Below are positions 7,792 to 17,397 of a stretch of DNA of 64,000 nucleotides, piece by piece; position 1 is the stretch's first letter, and every line of letters begins with the position of its first letter. The notes beneath the pieces are model-generated. The model saw only the letters and a program-made list of their open reading frames with translations, was not told the DNA's origin and did not search any database. The position numbers and the translations under genes are program-made. Source of the DNA: Planctomycetota bacterium (lineage in GTDB: Bacteria > Planctomycetota > UBA8108 > UBA1146); NCBI GenBank assembly GCA_016776905.1, contig JADHSM010000010.1:62001-126000 (forward strand), read 5' to 3'.

Positions 7792-10700
7792 TCAGGCAGT
7801 TGTCGAAGTCTGGTTTTGTCGAGGCAATAAGAACCCCATCAATCCACAATGTGCTTCAATCAGAGATTTGCCTTCTGCGCTTTCCAGAACGCTCGCATCG
7901 GGATCTGCAATATAGGCCAGTGCCCTCACTTTGCCCTCTGACCTGAGAGGCATGACACATAGACTCTGCATTCCGGATTTATAGAGACACTCCAGAGTTT
8001 GGGTTCTGGGCTCATCCACGATCCTTTTCGCGAGGACGCCTTTACCGCTATCCCAGACGTCCTCGACGAGAGACAACGCTATTCGGTCTTTATGACCCTT
8101 CAGTGGCTTCCCGGAGGCATCGACTCCGAAGGCTACGTGAACTTCGTCTCCTCTGCGAGTTAAGATCCATCCTTGCTGTCCGCGTATGGCTCGAACCAGG
8201 GCAGACAGAGACTTCGGAATAATGACTCTTGGAACAGGTGTCAGTGCGGCTTCTCCGAGAAGAGTGGTCACTCTCATCATTTCGGCAGAAAGGCGTTCCT
8301 GCTCACGATGGATGTAAACTGAACTCTCTGAAGCCATTCCTTCTTCGAGATCCTCTAGAACGGTATCAGAGCTGATTTCTTCCGTGAGAACCTCTTTAAC
8401 TTCGCGTCCACCTTCAAGTCCTGTTCCGACTTGCTGGCTCTCAAGATAGGGAGCCCGTAAATGATTGGGAAGCGACTCAGAGACCGCCTGATGTAATCGA
8501 TCACACTGCTGATATGACTGACGAGCATCGTCCAGTTTTCTCTGTTCCACCTGAAGCTCAGCAATCTGATTCATAATTCGAATACGAAGATCTAAGTCTG
8601 ATCTTTCACGGGATCCTTTTTCAACCGCCTCAAACTTCTCAAGGCTTGTCTCTGGATCTTGATTCAACGCCGAGTCGATACAGGCCTCTAGATATTGGAT
8701 CTCTAGAGATAATCTACGCTGGGAAATATCTTCATTGACATAACGTAGTCGATCCAAAATATCAGTCGCCTGTTGGGTTTTCCCCTGCTCAATATTTAGG
8801 TACACCAATTCTAAAAGACATTCAGCGAGCCCTATCCCTTTACCGGATCTCGAATGAACTCCATATGCCCTGAGTAAATCACTTTCCGCAGCATGGAGAT
8901 CTCCAGTGATCCGTCGTATTTTTCCTCGTATCAAATAGTTTCTCGTACTGAGATATCTCATATTGAGTTGCTGACTGAGTTCTCTCGAGATCTCCACCTT
9001 TTCAAGACCTAGAGAAAGATCACCGCAACGCATCAAAGCCTCCGCTTGATGATGCAGTGCAAGAGCCCGACCTGAACGATCACCCGACTCTTCTGTTGAT
9101 TGGATGACTTGATCAACGATCCCCAGTGCTTCTGCGATCTGCCCATCCGCCAAATATGCACCGCAAAGCGCATTGAGTGATCGGGTGACTCCAGTAGAAG
9201 CCTCCAGATCTTCATGAATCTCGAGCGCTTGTCGGTGGAAATCAATCGCTTGCGAAACTTCTCCCCTGGCTTGGGAAGCATGCCCAATGTTGGCCAGGAA
9301 AAACGCTTTTTCAGCGCTTGCGTCGTCATCGTCTAATAGAGACAACCCCTCGGCACTGATCTTAAGCGCTCGATCATAATCGCCAGTACAGTATTGAATC
9401 CATGCCAAAGAACCTAGGACTCGAAGTTGCTCATTTCCCCTCACTTCTTCATCCAGTCTCATGACGATGTCAGCGGATTCTCTCAACCATCTCAGGGCGG
9501 AAGGGTAATCCCCCAAAATCTCATCGATTCTGCCCAGTTTCCTGAGGGCACGCACTCGATACATTTCAAGCTCAACACACCCATCTTCTCGTTCGATCTT
9601 CTTCGATTCGATTTCATGAAATGAAGTTTTTGCAAGATCAAGGTCACCGAGCACTATCGCGGCGTCACCCATCTTTTCTCGAATCGCAAATCGTTCCTGA
9701 TGATGATCATCCGTATCTGTAAGACGACAAAGTGCTTGTTGGTAATGCTCCAGGGCTTTTCCATGAGCATGAACGACTTGCATCGCCTCACCGGCCGCTA
9801 GCAAATGCTCTAACGCTTTCTCAGGACAGTCCGATCTCTGGAAGTGATACGAAAGATCTTCCCGAACACCCGAAAGATCCGCGGAATGAAACTCCTCAAT
9901 CCCCTCGGCAAGAAGTCCGTGCAAGCGTCTTGATTCGGCCGGTGGAATATCACGAATAATGATTTCCTGAAGCTTTGGCTGCAGAATGGCATACGTCGGG
10001 CGACCAGAATCTAAACTTCTCGAAACCATTCCCCTCGCGTCGAGTTCACGGAGATCCGATCTCAATGTTTCTTTAAATCCGTTGATGAACTCCAGTAACT
10101 TTACAGGGGCAGATTTCCCATGCAGCGCGAGCAACCGCAGAAGACTACGTGGCTTTTCAGCAAGAAGCCTTACTCTTCTATGGAGAACTTGGTGAATACC
10201 CGCTGGAAGTTCAACGCGTGATAACTCACCACCTCCGCGAATAGTCCAGCCCTCTGAGTTTCTGTGAATGATGCCTTCTTCTTGCAACACCTTGAGCATC
10301 TCGACAAGGAATAGTGGATTGCCTGCGGTTCTTTCCTCAAGTCTGTCAAGAAATGTTGCAGGGATCGCTTCGACCTGTAGAACATGTTGAATCAGTTCTG
10401 CGATCTGAGGGCGGCCAAATCTCTTTAATACAAGTTCATCGACAACGCTCTGGTCTCTGTATTTGTCTATAAATTCTTGCAGTGCAGGAGATCTCTGATC
10501 GTCATCTCGCATCGTCAACACAACAAGTATTTTACTTTCAGAGTTCGATTTTAAAATTCGCTCCGTAAGCCTATCAAGAAGTGCGACCGTTGGATCGTCA
10601 GCCCAATGAAGATTATTGATGACCACCACAGAAGGTTTCTCTCGTGAGGCCAACTCCATAAAGCGGGCGACTTCATCCACAAAGTTTTGAGAAAAGCCCT

Positions 10701-12030
10701 CGGGACGATCATCGAGATCATCGGAAGAACTTCCAGCTCTCAATCTGGGACAAAGACGTTGGAGCATTTTTCCATGGTTCTTGAATAACTCAGAACCCAA
10801 ACCAGCAGACAACGACATTTGCTCAAGAATCGTTTTAAATGGCTGATAAGCTTGCTGACCTGACTCTAGGCAATGCCCCGTAAACACGGGCATCTCTCGT
10901 AGTTTCAAATGATGAGAAAACTCATCGATCAATCGACTCTTCCCGATGCCAATCTCTCCTGAGACCAGGAGTAGCGGGCGAGATCTGTCAGTTTCATGGG
11001 GATCTCCTCCCTCACGAAGAGCAAGGCCTGTATTTCTTTCGACACCATCTCGAAGATATTCCAATTCAAATCTTCTACCAATTAACCTATTACTATGCAG
11101 ATATGAATTTTGAGTCTCCGCTGTCTCTGCCTGCCAATGTCTTCCTGCTCCAGCACTGACTGCCTGAATTATTTCTCGGGCAGTAGAAAAACGAAGTTCA
11201 GGATCTTTTTCAAGCAACTTAATGATGATCTCTACGAGATACTGCGGCTCTCCCGAAAGATCATTGCGAATATCTTCTCTCCATCGACCTTCGATTCTGC
11301 CGACAGACACTCCTTCAGCAGAAACAAAGGGCAATCTGCCGCACATGATCTGATAGAGCGAGACGCCAAATGAATAGAGGTCTGCACGTCTATCAGGGGT
11401 TCCACCCTCAATGATTTCAGGTGCGACATAGTGCATTGTTCCTTTGATCGCAAAATCAAAAGTGCCGGTTATTTTTTCGGCAAGACCGAAATCGATTAAC
11501 TTGGCAACTGGTGGCCCTAAACATTTATCAGTCGAGGCATCTTTATTTAGATCTTGGACAACTTTCGAAGAATCTTCTCCGCCAAATTGCCTCGTTCTTG
11601 TCACGAGGATATTGTCAGGTTTGATATCGAAATGAACATATCCCTGGGAATGGATGTATTCCAAAGCACGACATATCTGAACGATGACATCGAGGAACTC
11701 CGCTTCTTCAAAGGAAGTGGACGCACCCAAAAAATCATCACCTCTGATGAACTCACTCACGATAAACCAGTCGTGACTCTCCTGAACTCGGCCAAAGTCA
11801 TGGACCCTCGCCAGATTAGGATGAATCAGTCGAGTCAGAGCTTCATATTCAATTTTCGACCATTCTTCGGAGTCCTCAAGGCGTTCTGATCGAAGGACCT
11901 TGAGTGCAACCTTGCGGCGTACCCTTGTCAGGTCTTCGCAGAGATACACCGTGCCCATTGCTCCTGCACCTAGTTGGCGAAGGACGCGATATCGACCATT
12001 GATACAATCTTCTGAATGGAAGGAACCCAT
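7792..12030 (-). CDS. Giant Ser/Thr kinase - AAA ATPase - TPR - GAF signalling protein (PknK-like)
   Basis: 1412 residues. The N-terminal protein kinase domain has a glycine loop (LGAGAMGTVY, 21-29), Lys44 in VALKVL, catalytic loop HFDIKPDN (133-140), DFG (180-182) and GTMHYVAPE. A STAND-type ATPase follows: Walker A GEIGIGKS (358-365) and a Walker B-like VVVINNLHWADD. The central and later parts hold many tetratricopeptide-like repeats (for example FFLANIGHASQARGEVSQAIDFHRQALEIHE). A GAF-like domain closes the protein (about 1270-1400). The catalytic loop reads HFD where most kinases have HRD, so activation-loop control may differ. The architecture matches PknK/HAAA-type regulators that sense a ligand and phosphorylate partners; target and ligand unknown. 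ATG 12030 starts just before the kinase fold. Confidence 0.92.
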   Translation of the reverse strand: MGSFHSEDCINGRYRVLRQLGAGAMGTVYLCEDLTRVRRKVALKVLRSERLEDSEEWSKIEYEALTRLIHPNLARVHDFGRVQESHDWFIVSEFIRGDDFLGASTSFEEAEFLDVIVQICRALEYIHSQGYVHFDIKPDNILVTRTRQFGGEDSSKVVQDLNKDASTDKCLGPPVAKLIDFGLAEKITGTFDFAIKGTMHYVAPEIIEGGTPDRRADLYSFGVSLYQIMCGRLPFVSAEGVSVGRIEGRWREDIRNDLSGEPQYLVEIIIKLLEKDPELRFSTAREIIQAVSAGAGRHWQAETAETQNSYLHSNRLIGRRFELEYLRDGVERNTGLALREGGDPHETDRSRPLLLVSGEIGIGKSRLIDEFSHHLKLREMPVFTGHCLESGQQAYQPFKTILEQMSLSAGLGSELFKNHGKMLQRLCPRLRAGSSSDDLDDRPEGFSQNFVDEVARFMELASREKPSVVVINNLHWADDPTVALLDRLTERILKSNSESKILVVLTMRDDDQRSPALQEFIDKYRDQSVVDELVLKRFGRPQIAELIQHVLQVEAIPATFLDRLEERTAGNPLFLVEMLKVLQEEGIIHRNSEGWTIRGGGELSRVELPAGIHQVLHRRVRLLAEKPRSLLRLLALHGKSAPVKLLEFINGFKETLRSDLRELDARGMVSRSLDSGRPTYAILQPKLQEIIIRDIPPAESRRLHGLLAEGIEEFHSADLSGVREDLSYHFQRSDCPEKALEHLLAAGEAMQVVHAHGKALEHYQQALCRLTDTDDHHQERFAIREKMGDAAIVLGDLDLAKTSFHEIESKKIEREDGCVELEMYRVRALRKLGRIDEILGDYPSALRWLRESADIVMRLDEEVRGNEQLRVLGSLAWIQYCTGDYDRALKISAEGLSLLDDDDASAEKAFFLANIGHASQARGEVSQAIDFHRQALEIHEDLEASTGVTRSLNALCGAYLADGQIAEALGIVDQVIQSTEESGDRSGRALALHHQAEALMRCGDLSLGLEKVEISRELSQQLNMRYLSTRNYLIRGKIRRITGDLHAAESDLLRAYGVHSRSGKGIGLAECLLELVYLNIEQGKTQQATDILDRLRYVNEDISQRRLSLEIQYLEACIDSALNQDPETSLEKFEAVEKGSRERSDLDLRIRIMNQIAELQVEQRKLDDARQSYQQCDRLHQAVSESLPNHLRAPYLESQQVGTGLEGGREVKEVLTEEISSDTVLEDLEEGMASESSVYIHREQERLSAEMMRVTTLLGEAALTPVPRVIIPKSLSALVRAIRGQQGWILTRRGDEVHVAFGVDASGKPLKGHKDRIALSLVEDVWDSGKGVLAKRIVDEPRTQTLECLYKSGMQSLCVMPLRSEGKVRALAYIADPDASVLESAEGKSLIEAHCGLMGFLLPRQNQTSTTA

Positions 12031-12181
12031 GTTTCCCCAGGAACGGGGCTCCAGGGCATTCGAGATGCCTACCGTTCCAAAGAAGAATACGACAGATCAG
12101 GGAATTGGGCCGACAGGGGTCGCTAAAACGCCATTATTCGGCCTCTATCGACCAATATCAGATGTAATGAAAAAAAATGAC

Positions 12182-12727
12182 TTAGCGAACCTGACGGAAT
12201 GGGTCCTCTTGCTCGATGGCCACCTGGAGAGCATCCACCTTTTTAAACCAAAGCTGAGCAGCGTCTAATATCGCGGATCCCTTTTCAGGATTGTTACGAA
12301 ACTCGTCCTGAACTCGCTTCAAACTTGATTCCGCTTTACCCAGAACACCCTGGGCCAATTCTTGCCAATAGTTTTTTATGCTGTTGTCGCTGACAGCGCG
12401 AGAACGGTCGTAATAATTTTTCGCCCGATCATCCACCCAGTACTGAACTCGGTTCAGAATGATTCCGGCTTCTTGAGTCGTCATCTGAGGTACAAATTTA
12501 TCGATACTACGATAGACATCTGCTTGCTCGGAATTCATCTCTTTAGATCCACCAAATGGCATTCCAATAAATGACAATACAATAAGTGTCACCACTGGTA
12601 ATCCCACGAGGCCGCAAACCCCGATCAAGAGGTCTCCCATATCAAGGTCATCCTCTTCTGCCCTGATGACAGGAGGCTTCCCTTCACCTTTTTGAGGTGC
12701 AGATCTTGTTGGCTTTTTCGTTGCCAA
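12182..12727 (-). CDS. Single-pass membrane protein, unknown function
   Basis: 181 residues. A polar, Lys-rich N-terminus (about 35 residues) and an acidic patch (EEDDLDMGD) are followed by one membrane helix (LLIGVCGLVGLPVVTLIVLSFIGM, about 33-57). The remaining 120 residues are helical and charged, with a likely coiled coil (AQGVLGKAESSLKRVQDEFRNN). It is separated by 8 bases from the upstream 166-residue gene, which has the same design: basic tail, one TM, helical extracytoplasmic part. The pair probably forms a complex. No family recognised. Confidence 0.7.
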   Translation of the reverse strand: MATKKPTRSAPQKGEGKPPVIRAEEDDLDMGDLLIGVCGLVGLPVVTLIVLSFIGMPFGGSKEMNSEQADVYRSIDKFVPQMTTQEAGIILNRVQYWVDDRAKNYYDRSRAVSDNSIKNYWQELAQGVLGKAESSLKRVQDEFRNNPEKGSAILDAAQLWFKKVDALQVAIEQEDPFRQVR

Positions 12728-12735
12728 TCTAACTC

Positions 12736-13236
12736 CTAGTCTTCAGTAAACATGGGAGCAACTTTACTGAGGTCCCCGATGATGGTTTGAATCTTGGAGA
12801 AGTCAGAATTATATCCTGAAAACTCTGGCGGAAGAATACCCTCAGGAGTTCTCACCTCTGCGAGCATCTCACGTAACTTTTGCTGTGTACCACTCGAGAA
12901 GTCCATAGCCTTTTGCCATTCTCTGGCAAACTTCTTCGAATCATCGTCACTCCGCATTTGAACGACTTTTCTGGCCATAACTTGAGACTGAGATATATCT
13001 CTCTGAATGGCCCTATATTCTTTGTCGCTCGTAGTCTCTTCAATGATGATTTTGGCCTCTGTGGGTCTGTTCAAAATGCTATATGCAAAAATGGAGACGG
13101 TTGAGATCAACAACACAAGAGTGACGATCACCACAGCAGGATGAGCACCCTTCTTGGCTTTCGGCTTATAAGCCGGACGATCCTCAGATCCGGAATCGGA
13201 TCGGTCCCTTTGGGGACGACGACGAGCTCTGTTCAA
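12736..13236 (-). CDS. Single-pass membrane protein, unknown function
   Basis: 166 residues, starting at a TTG (13236) with AAGGA eight bases upstream. A strongly basic N-terminus (NRARRRPQRDR..., KPKAKKGAHP) precedes one membrane helix (AVVIVTLVLLISTVSIFAYSIL, about 33-54), predicting a cytoplasmic N-terminus. The extracytoplasmic part is helical (REWQKAMDFSSGTQQKLREMLAEVRTPEG). It lies 8 bases upstream of the 181-residue membrane protein and about 130 bases downstream of manA in the same direction. No family recognised. Confidence 0.68.
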   Translation of the reverse strand: MNRARRRPQRDRSDSGSEDRPAYKPKAKKGAHPAVVIVTLVLLISTVSIFAYSILNRPTEAKIIIEETTSDKEYRAIQRDISQSQVMARKVVQMRSDDDSKKFAREWQKAMDFSSGTQQKLREMLAEVRTPEGILPPEFSGYNSDFSKIQTIIGDLSKVAPMFTED

Positions 13237-13365
13237 AAGACATTTCCTTCCGAGATTTTTCAGTCGCCCAGAGCCCCGGAGTAATCACTCCAAAGGGCCC
13301 TTCCCCGGGACAACTGAATCAATCCGGATGGTAGCCACTCACCCCGCCACGGTCAACTTGACCGA

Positions 13366-14355
13366 TCAGGTGGGGATACAGAGTATTGCCCAACTCTCAG
13401 AAGCTGATTTAAGGTGAAATTCACCTTCTCCGGGAAGCAATAGGCGAACTGAGCCTTCATACAGTCGCTCTCCGTGGCTCTCTGCTGAACCCGAAAGAAT
13501 ACAGAGGATCGAACTTCGATCCTCAGGGATGTCCAATTGACCCTCCCATGGTCCCTTCAGCTCAAAAACCTGATAAGGAGAAGCCGCTATTCTGAGCTGC
13601 CACCCTCCCTGCGATTCTGGATTCACGGGGATCACATCTGTGGAATCCTGCTCAGGTGGGTCTAACTGTAGAGCCATTTCGAGATGAAGTTCTCTGGGGT
13701 TCCCATCCAGTCCCACATTATTTCCGTCATGGATTCTGAATGTGACATCACTGGGCTGCTGGATTTCCGCCAGGACTATTCCCGCACCGATGGAATGCAC
13801 TGTCCTCGGAGGAATATGAAGTATGTCACCTCTCTTCACAGGGACTTTATTGAGAGCTTCTTCAACACACTCTCCTTTAGCCGCTGCTTCAGATAATTTT
13901 TTCATATCCCAGTTCGCAGAGAATCCGACTCTGACAAACGCTTCTGGATTCGCGTCTAAGATGATCCAAGATTCTTCCTTACCCGTAGATCCTAATCCTC
14001 TGTATTTTGAAAACGCATCATCGGGATGAACCTGAACGGATAGTTCCGTATTGGCATCGAGAAACTTAAAGAGTAATGGGAACTCTGACTCAGCAGCCTC
14101 ACCACCCCATGATGGTCCTAAGATTTTTTCGGGTGAGGCTTTTATCAGGTCAGAGAGTAGCAATCCATCGTGCACTCCTGAGTTGATTCTTGAGTGTCGA
14201 CTGTGATCTCCAACTGTAGAAACAAGCCAAAGTTCTCCCAGAGGAAGAACGGACTCAGCACCGGGAAGCAAATAAGGGAGGAGTTTTTTTCCTCCCCATG
14301 GCTTACTCACAGGCACGGGATCCAGCTTGAGAGCCTCCCGCTGAAGAGGGCTCAA
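13366..14355 (-). CDS. manA: Type I mannose-6-phosphate isomerase
   Basis: 329 residues, the length of short (Bacillus-type) class I enzymes. It interconverts mannose-6-phosphate and fructose-6-phosphate, feeding polysaccharide synthesis. Visible features: SKPWGGKKLLPYLLPG at the start, LGELWLVSTVGDHSR (G-E-x-W), the zinc/active-site motif LSVQVHPDDAFSKYRGLGSTGKEESW (QVHPDD plus Glu), VKRGDILHIPPRTVHSIGAGIVLAEIQQPSDVTFRI (cupin metal His), and a second cupin half at the end. All metal ligands appear present. The start overlaps the recN stop by 4 bases (ATGA), so the two genes are coupled although functionally unrelated. Confidence 0.92.
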   Translation of the reverse strand: MSPLQREALKLDPVPVSKPWGGKKLLPYLLPGAESVLPLGELWLVSTVGDHSRHSRINSGVHDGLLLSDLIKASPEKILGPSWGGEAAESEFPLLFKFLDANTELSVQVHPDDAFSKYRGLGSTGKEESWIILDANPEAFVRVGFSANWDMKKLSEAAAKGECVEEALNKVPVKRGDILHIPPRTVHSIGAGIVLAEIQQPSDVTFRIHDGNNVGLDGNPRELHLEMALQLDPPEQDSTDVIPVNPESQGGWQLRIAASPYQVFELKGPWEGQLDIPEDRSSILCILSGSAESHGERLYEGSVRLLLPGEGEFHLKSASESWAILCIPT

Positions 14356-16046
14356 GCCGTCTCCAACGTATTCGCTTCGACGACCATGGCCCTTGCTTCC
14401 TCTAGCGATCTCTCAGTAGCCCTGTCGCCTCGAAGCATCGAAGCCAGTTCACGAATACGGTCCTCGCCCTCTAGAGATTCTAGGAACGTACTGGTCTTTC
14501 CGCCGTCGACCTGTTTGACAACCTTATGTTGCCACATGCCATGACATGCCACCTGGGGAAGATGGGTCACACACAAAACCTGATGACTCTCTCCGATTTG
14601 CCTCAGTTTTTGTCCGATAGCGAAACCCATTCGCCCTCCGACATTGCTGTCGATTTCGTCAAAAACAAGAGTTTCCGTACCGGTGACACCGGCCAAAGTT
14701 TTCACCAAAGCCAACATCACTCTTGAAAGTTCTCCACCACTCGCGACCTCTGCGAGTGGACGAACAGGCTCCCCGGGATTGGCACTGAAACAAATGCGGA
14801 ATTGATCTGCACCTTTTTCATCCATCCCATTCCAGTAACGGGTTCCCTCTAGGGGGCTCAACTCGCCTACAATTTTAGCTTTTTCCAAGCCCAAATCTTT
14901 TAACTCATCTGAACAATACCGAGTGAGTTGCTGAATAATTTTCACTCGTGCTTCAGTGAGTAATCGAGTGCCCTCTTTTAATTGGTCCACACATCGACTC
15001 AACCCCGCATGCAGATCTGGGAGTTCTTCTGAATCTCCAGAAATCTGTTGCTGTTCGTTTCGACATTCAGCCAGATATGACAACAAATCCTCTTCGGGTC
15101 GATGATACTTCTCTTCCAATGTCACAATTTGATCGAGCCGACGGCTTTTTTGATCCAGAGCGACGGGATCCATATCCAAATCGGCATCGATGCCAGATAA
15201 CTCACGCAATGAATCTTCTAATAAACTTCTCGATTGAATACATCCTTCAAGAAGCGCTGCTATTCCTGGATGTAATTGTTCAAAGCCACGGAGATCTCTC
15301 TCGGTAGATCCCAAGGAATCCAATACACAGCCGTCTTTATCAAGAATCCTCGTCCTCGCTCCTGCAATAGCAGCAAGAACCCTATCCCGTTCTTCAAGAA
15401 GCTCTAACTCTTGCTCTAACGAGGCACGCTGGCCTTTTTTCAGAGAAGCTTGCTCCAATTCTTCAATCACATGTTCCAGAAAAAGAGCTCTGTCTCTTCG
15501 TTCCCGGCTACTTTCTTCGAGAGCCTGGATTCGCTTTTCTAGCTCTCTCGCTTCGTTCCAAGCAGAGGCATGAGCCTGACGTTTTTCCAGCAGCCCACCA
15601 AACCTGTCGAGTAACTCCAATTGGGTTTCCGATTGCAATAGCGTCAATGCTTGCCCTTGCCCAATCACCTCAATCAGAAAGGGCGCGATTCTTCTCAGAA
15701 CAGTGGTGGTTGATTCTCGACCATCGATCCGACAACGACTTCTGCCCTCTTTTGCAATTTCCCGCTCAATCAGCAGTTCCCCATCTTCGATAGAGAACCC
15801 GAGTTCTTCACTGATTTTTTGGCAGTTTGATTCGGAGAGCTGAAAAATACCACGGACGAATGCTCGAGAGGCTCCCCGTCTTATGACGTCAGTTCGGGTG
15901 CGCTCTCCTCGGAGAATCAGCATAGATGCCAGAAGCATCGATTTACCCACTCCAGTTTCACCACTCAACACATGCAGTCCTGAGCCCGGATCAAATTCTA
16001 TTTTTTCAATCAGGCCGAGGTCTTCCACGGATAGATGAACGAGCAT
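14352..16046 (-). CDS. recN: DNA repair protein RecN (SMC-like ATPase)
   Basis: 564 residues, normal for RecN. The N-terminal half of the ATPase head has Walker A GETGVGKSMLLASMLILRGERTRTDVIRRGASRAFVRGIF, the usual RecN opening. A coiled-coil arm fills about 150-350 (many Glu/Leu/Arg heptads such as RASLEQELELLEERDRVL). The C-terminal head has the ABC signature ASGGELSRVMLALV and Walker B LVFDEIDSNVGGRMG, then the RecN-specific VLCVTHLPQVACHG. RecN acts early in recombinational repair of double-strand breaks. It lies 14 bases after the tRNA-binding-domain gene and overlaps manA by 4. Confidence 0.96.
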   Translation of the reverse strand: MLVHLSVEDLGLIEKIEFDPGSGLHVLSGETGVGKSMLLASMLILRGERTRTDVIRRGASRAFVRGIFQLSESNCQKISEELGFSIEDGELLIEREIAKEGRSRCRIDGRESTTTVLRRIAPFLIEVIGQGQALTLLQSETQLELLDRFGGLLEKRQAHASAWNEARELEKRIQALEESSRERRDRALFLEHVIEELEQASLKKGQRASLEQELELLEERDRVLAAIAGARTRILDKDGCVLDSLGSTERDLRGFEQLHPGIAALLEGCIQSRSLLEDSLRELSGIDADLDMDPVALDQKSRRLDQIVTLEEKYHRPEEDLLSYLAECRNEQQQISGDSEELPDLHAGLSRCVDQLKEGTRLLTEARVKIIQQLTRYCSDELKDLGLEKAKIVGELSPLEGTRYWNGMDEKGADQFRICFSANPGEPVRPLAEVASGGELSRVMLALVKTLAGVTGTETLVFDEIDSNVGGRMGFAIGQKLRQIGESHQVLCVTHLPQVACHGMWQHKVVKQVDGGKTSTFLESLEGEDRIRELASMLRGDRATERSLEEARAMVVEANTLETA

Positions 16047-16060
16047 TGGTTTCCCCTTCG

Positions 16061-16426
16061 TTAGCCGACTCTGCAGCCGGGAGCGACCATTCCATCTGGC
16101 CCGAGCAATCGAACGACGCCTTCGTCTTCAACAGCCAAGAGCATACCGCGTGACTCCACACCCCGGATGGTCGCAGGTTCGAGATTCCATACCACGACGA
16201 TGGTTTTCCCTTTCAGCTCATCGCGGGTGTAGTGCGCTCTGACACCCGCAACGATTTGACGCTTCTCTGTTCCGCCATCTATCGTCAGGAGCCATAGCCG
16301 GTCTGCCTTCGGGTGAGGCTCTACTTCCAACACCTTTGCCGTTCTTAACTCTACTTTTGTGAAATCGTCGAAATTGATGGTTGGAATATCGTCTGAGGAT
16401 ACTTCGGCATCTGCGGATTCGTTCAT
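16061..16426 (-). CDS. Free-standing tRNA-binding (EMAP/Trbp111-like) domain protein
   Basis: 121 residues. After a short acidic leader, residues 15-121 match the OB-fold tRNA-binding domain found at the C-terminus of methionyl-tRNA synthetase: TINFDDFTKVELRTAKVLEVEPHPKADRLWLLTIDGG, then RQIVAGVRAHYTRDELKGKTIVVVWNLEPATIRGVESRGMLLA, then a short tail. As a single-domain protein it would act as a dimer binding tRNA in trans, like Trbp111, or as the beta subunit of MetRS. No metG is nearby to decide. It is the first gene of the recN-manA run. Confidence 0.9.
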   Translation of the reverse strand: MNESADAEVSSDDIPTINFDDFTKVELRTAKVLEVEPHPKADRLWLLTIDGGTEKRQIVAGVRAHYTRDELKGKTIVVVWNLEPATIRGVESRGMLLAVEDEGVVRLLGPDGMVAPGCRVG

Positions 16427-16538
16427 GGGGTTCCCTCTCTGAATTGGATTCTATTAAAAGTCTGAACTGCACTTCTAATACTCAGGGGTTAGAGGTGCAA
16501 TCACCCGTCCCCATCTGAAAGCAAAACCCGGAAAGCAG

Positions 16539-16571
16539 AAAACTCCCTGCCGCTGCGCGACGGGGAGTTTT
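16539..16571 (-). terminator. Probable bidirectional rho-independent terminator
   Basis: AAAACTCCC (16539-16547) pairs with GGGAGTTTT (16563-16571) around a GC-rich loop. With A-rich and T-rich ends it can work on either strand. It lies downstream of the minus-strand gene at 16622-16990, before the recN run begins. Confidence 0.75.
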
Positions 16572-16621
16572 CAACAAGAGTCACAAACTTCGAAATCTAA
16601 GGCATATCGTGGTGGTTACCC

Positions 16622-16990
16622 TCAAATTCCGTCGTTCACTAAGTTCTGAATCATTTCTTTTAACGCTGCGACATGTTCGGGCTTCTGAAGATCAAATCCC
16701 TGAATCAGTTCTTCTAGAACTTCAGGATCCTTAGATTCCACAGGGTTCTGGCCGTCAATATCATGAACCTGATCGGAAATCCCATCCGAGTTTTCCTCGA
16801 GAGGAATATCGTCTGCGATACGTCCACTGTCTTCGGAGCCTTCCGATTCGACAGGAGCGGTGGATCCATCAGGACCGTCGGGGCCATCAACACTGTCAGG
16901 GCCAGAAGGGCCGCCAAGACCAGAAGGGCCATCAGGACTCCCTGGACCCTCAATCTCCCCAGAACCAAAATCGATACTATCCATGCTCAT
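16622..16990 (-). CDS. Gly/Pro/Asp/Ser-rich low-complexity protein, unknown function
   Basis: 122 residues with no signal peptide or membrane segment. The first half is a run of G-P-D/S-G triplets (GPGSPDGPSGLGGPSGPD, VDGPDGPDG), collagen-like in composition but not strictly Gly-x-y periodic. The second half is acidic and ends in a short predicted helix (PEVLEELIQGFDLQKPEHVAALKEMIQNLVNDGI) that could be a docking or dimerisation segment. It stands alone between a terminator and a gene-poor stretch. Coding is supported by the ordered C-terminal half; function unknown. Confidence 0.55.
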   Translation of the reverse strand: MSMDSIDFGSGEIEGPGSPDGPSGLGGPSGPDSVDGPDGPDGSTAPVESEGSEDSGRIADDIPLEENSDGISDQVHDIDGQNPVESKDPEVLEELIQGFDLQKPEHVAALKEMIQNLVNDGI

Positions 16991-17397
16991 CCATCCCTAC
17001 TTTCCCTTCGAGACCTGCTAAATAATAACTTCTTCAGGGTGTCCCGATACCCTGATATTGCAGCGCCGGCCTGCCGGAGGCCAAGATCATGGTGAAAGAT
17101 CCACGCGTACATTCGTCATCGACAGGAACATGAGGGTTCTTTAGCCTTTTTTTCAAAAAAGTCGGACTTCGCTCCTCTTCGAGCCTAACAAGCCACTCCT
17201 GTTAACCATAAACCATTTATTTAAAAGGATTTATGGAAAGAGAAACCGATAGCCCGTTCGCTGAATATAAAAAAATCACCTTCTCCGGACCATCCGGAGA
17301 AGGTGAAAAATACATGTTCTTCGGTTCATTCGTACAGGACCCGCGTAATGCACGATGAGCCTTCAATGGAAGAACAATCTCTATCTCAATTGTTTCG
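16991..17397 (-). other. Gene-poor stretch with small hairpins
   Basis: About 400 bases without a convincing gene. It holds the likely promoter region of the 122-residue gene, a small GGCCT/AGGCC hairpin near 17070, A/T tracts around 17150, and the strong terminator at 17270-17305. The 65-codon ORF 17217-17414 overlaps that terminator and is not credible. Confidence 0.6.
17270..17305 (-). terminator. Rho-independent terminator of the 656-residue repeat-protein gene
   Basis: A perfect 12-bp inverted repeat CACCTTCTCCGG / CCGGAGAAGGTG (17277-17288 and 17294-17305) has a 5-base loop. On the minus strand it is followed by a run of T, so it ends transcription of the gene stopping at 17398. Confidence 0.9.

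Noticed and set aside
13351-13363. Palindrome GGTCAACTTGACC after manA
   Set aside because: It lies just downstream of the manA stop, not near a promoter, with no partner site; probably chance.
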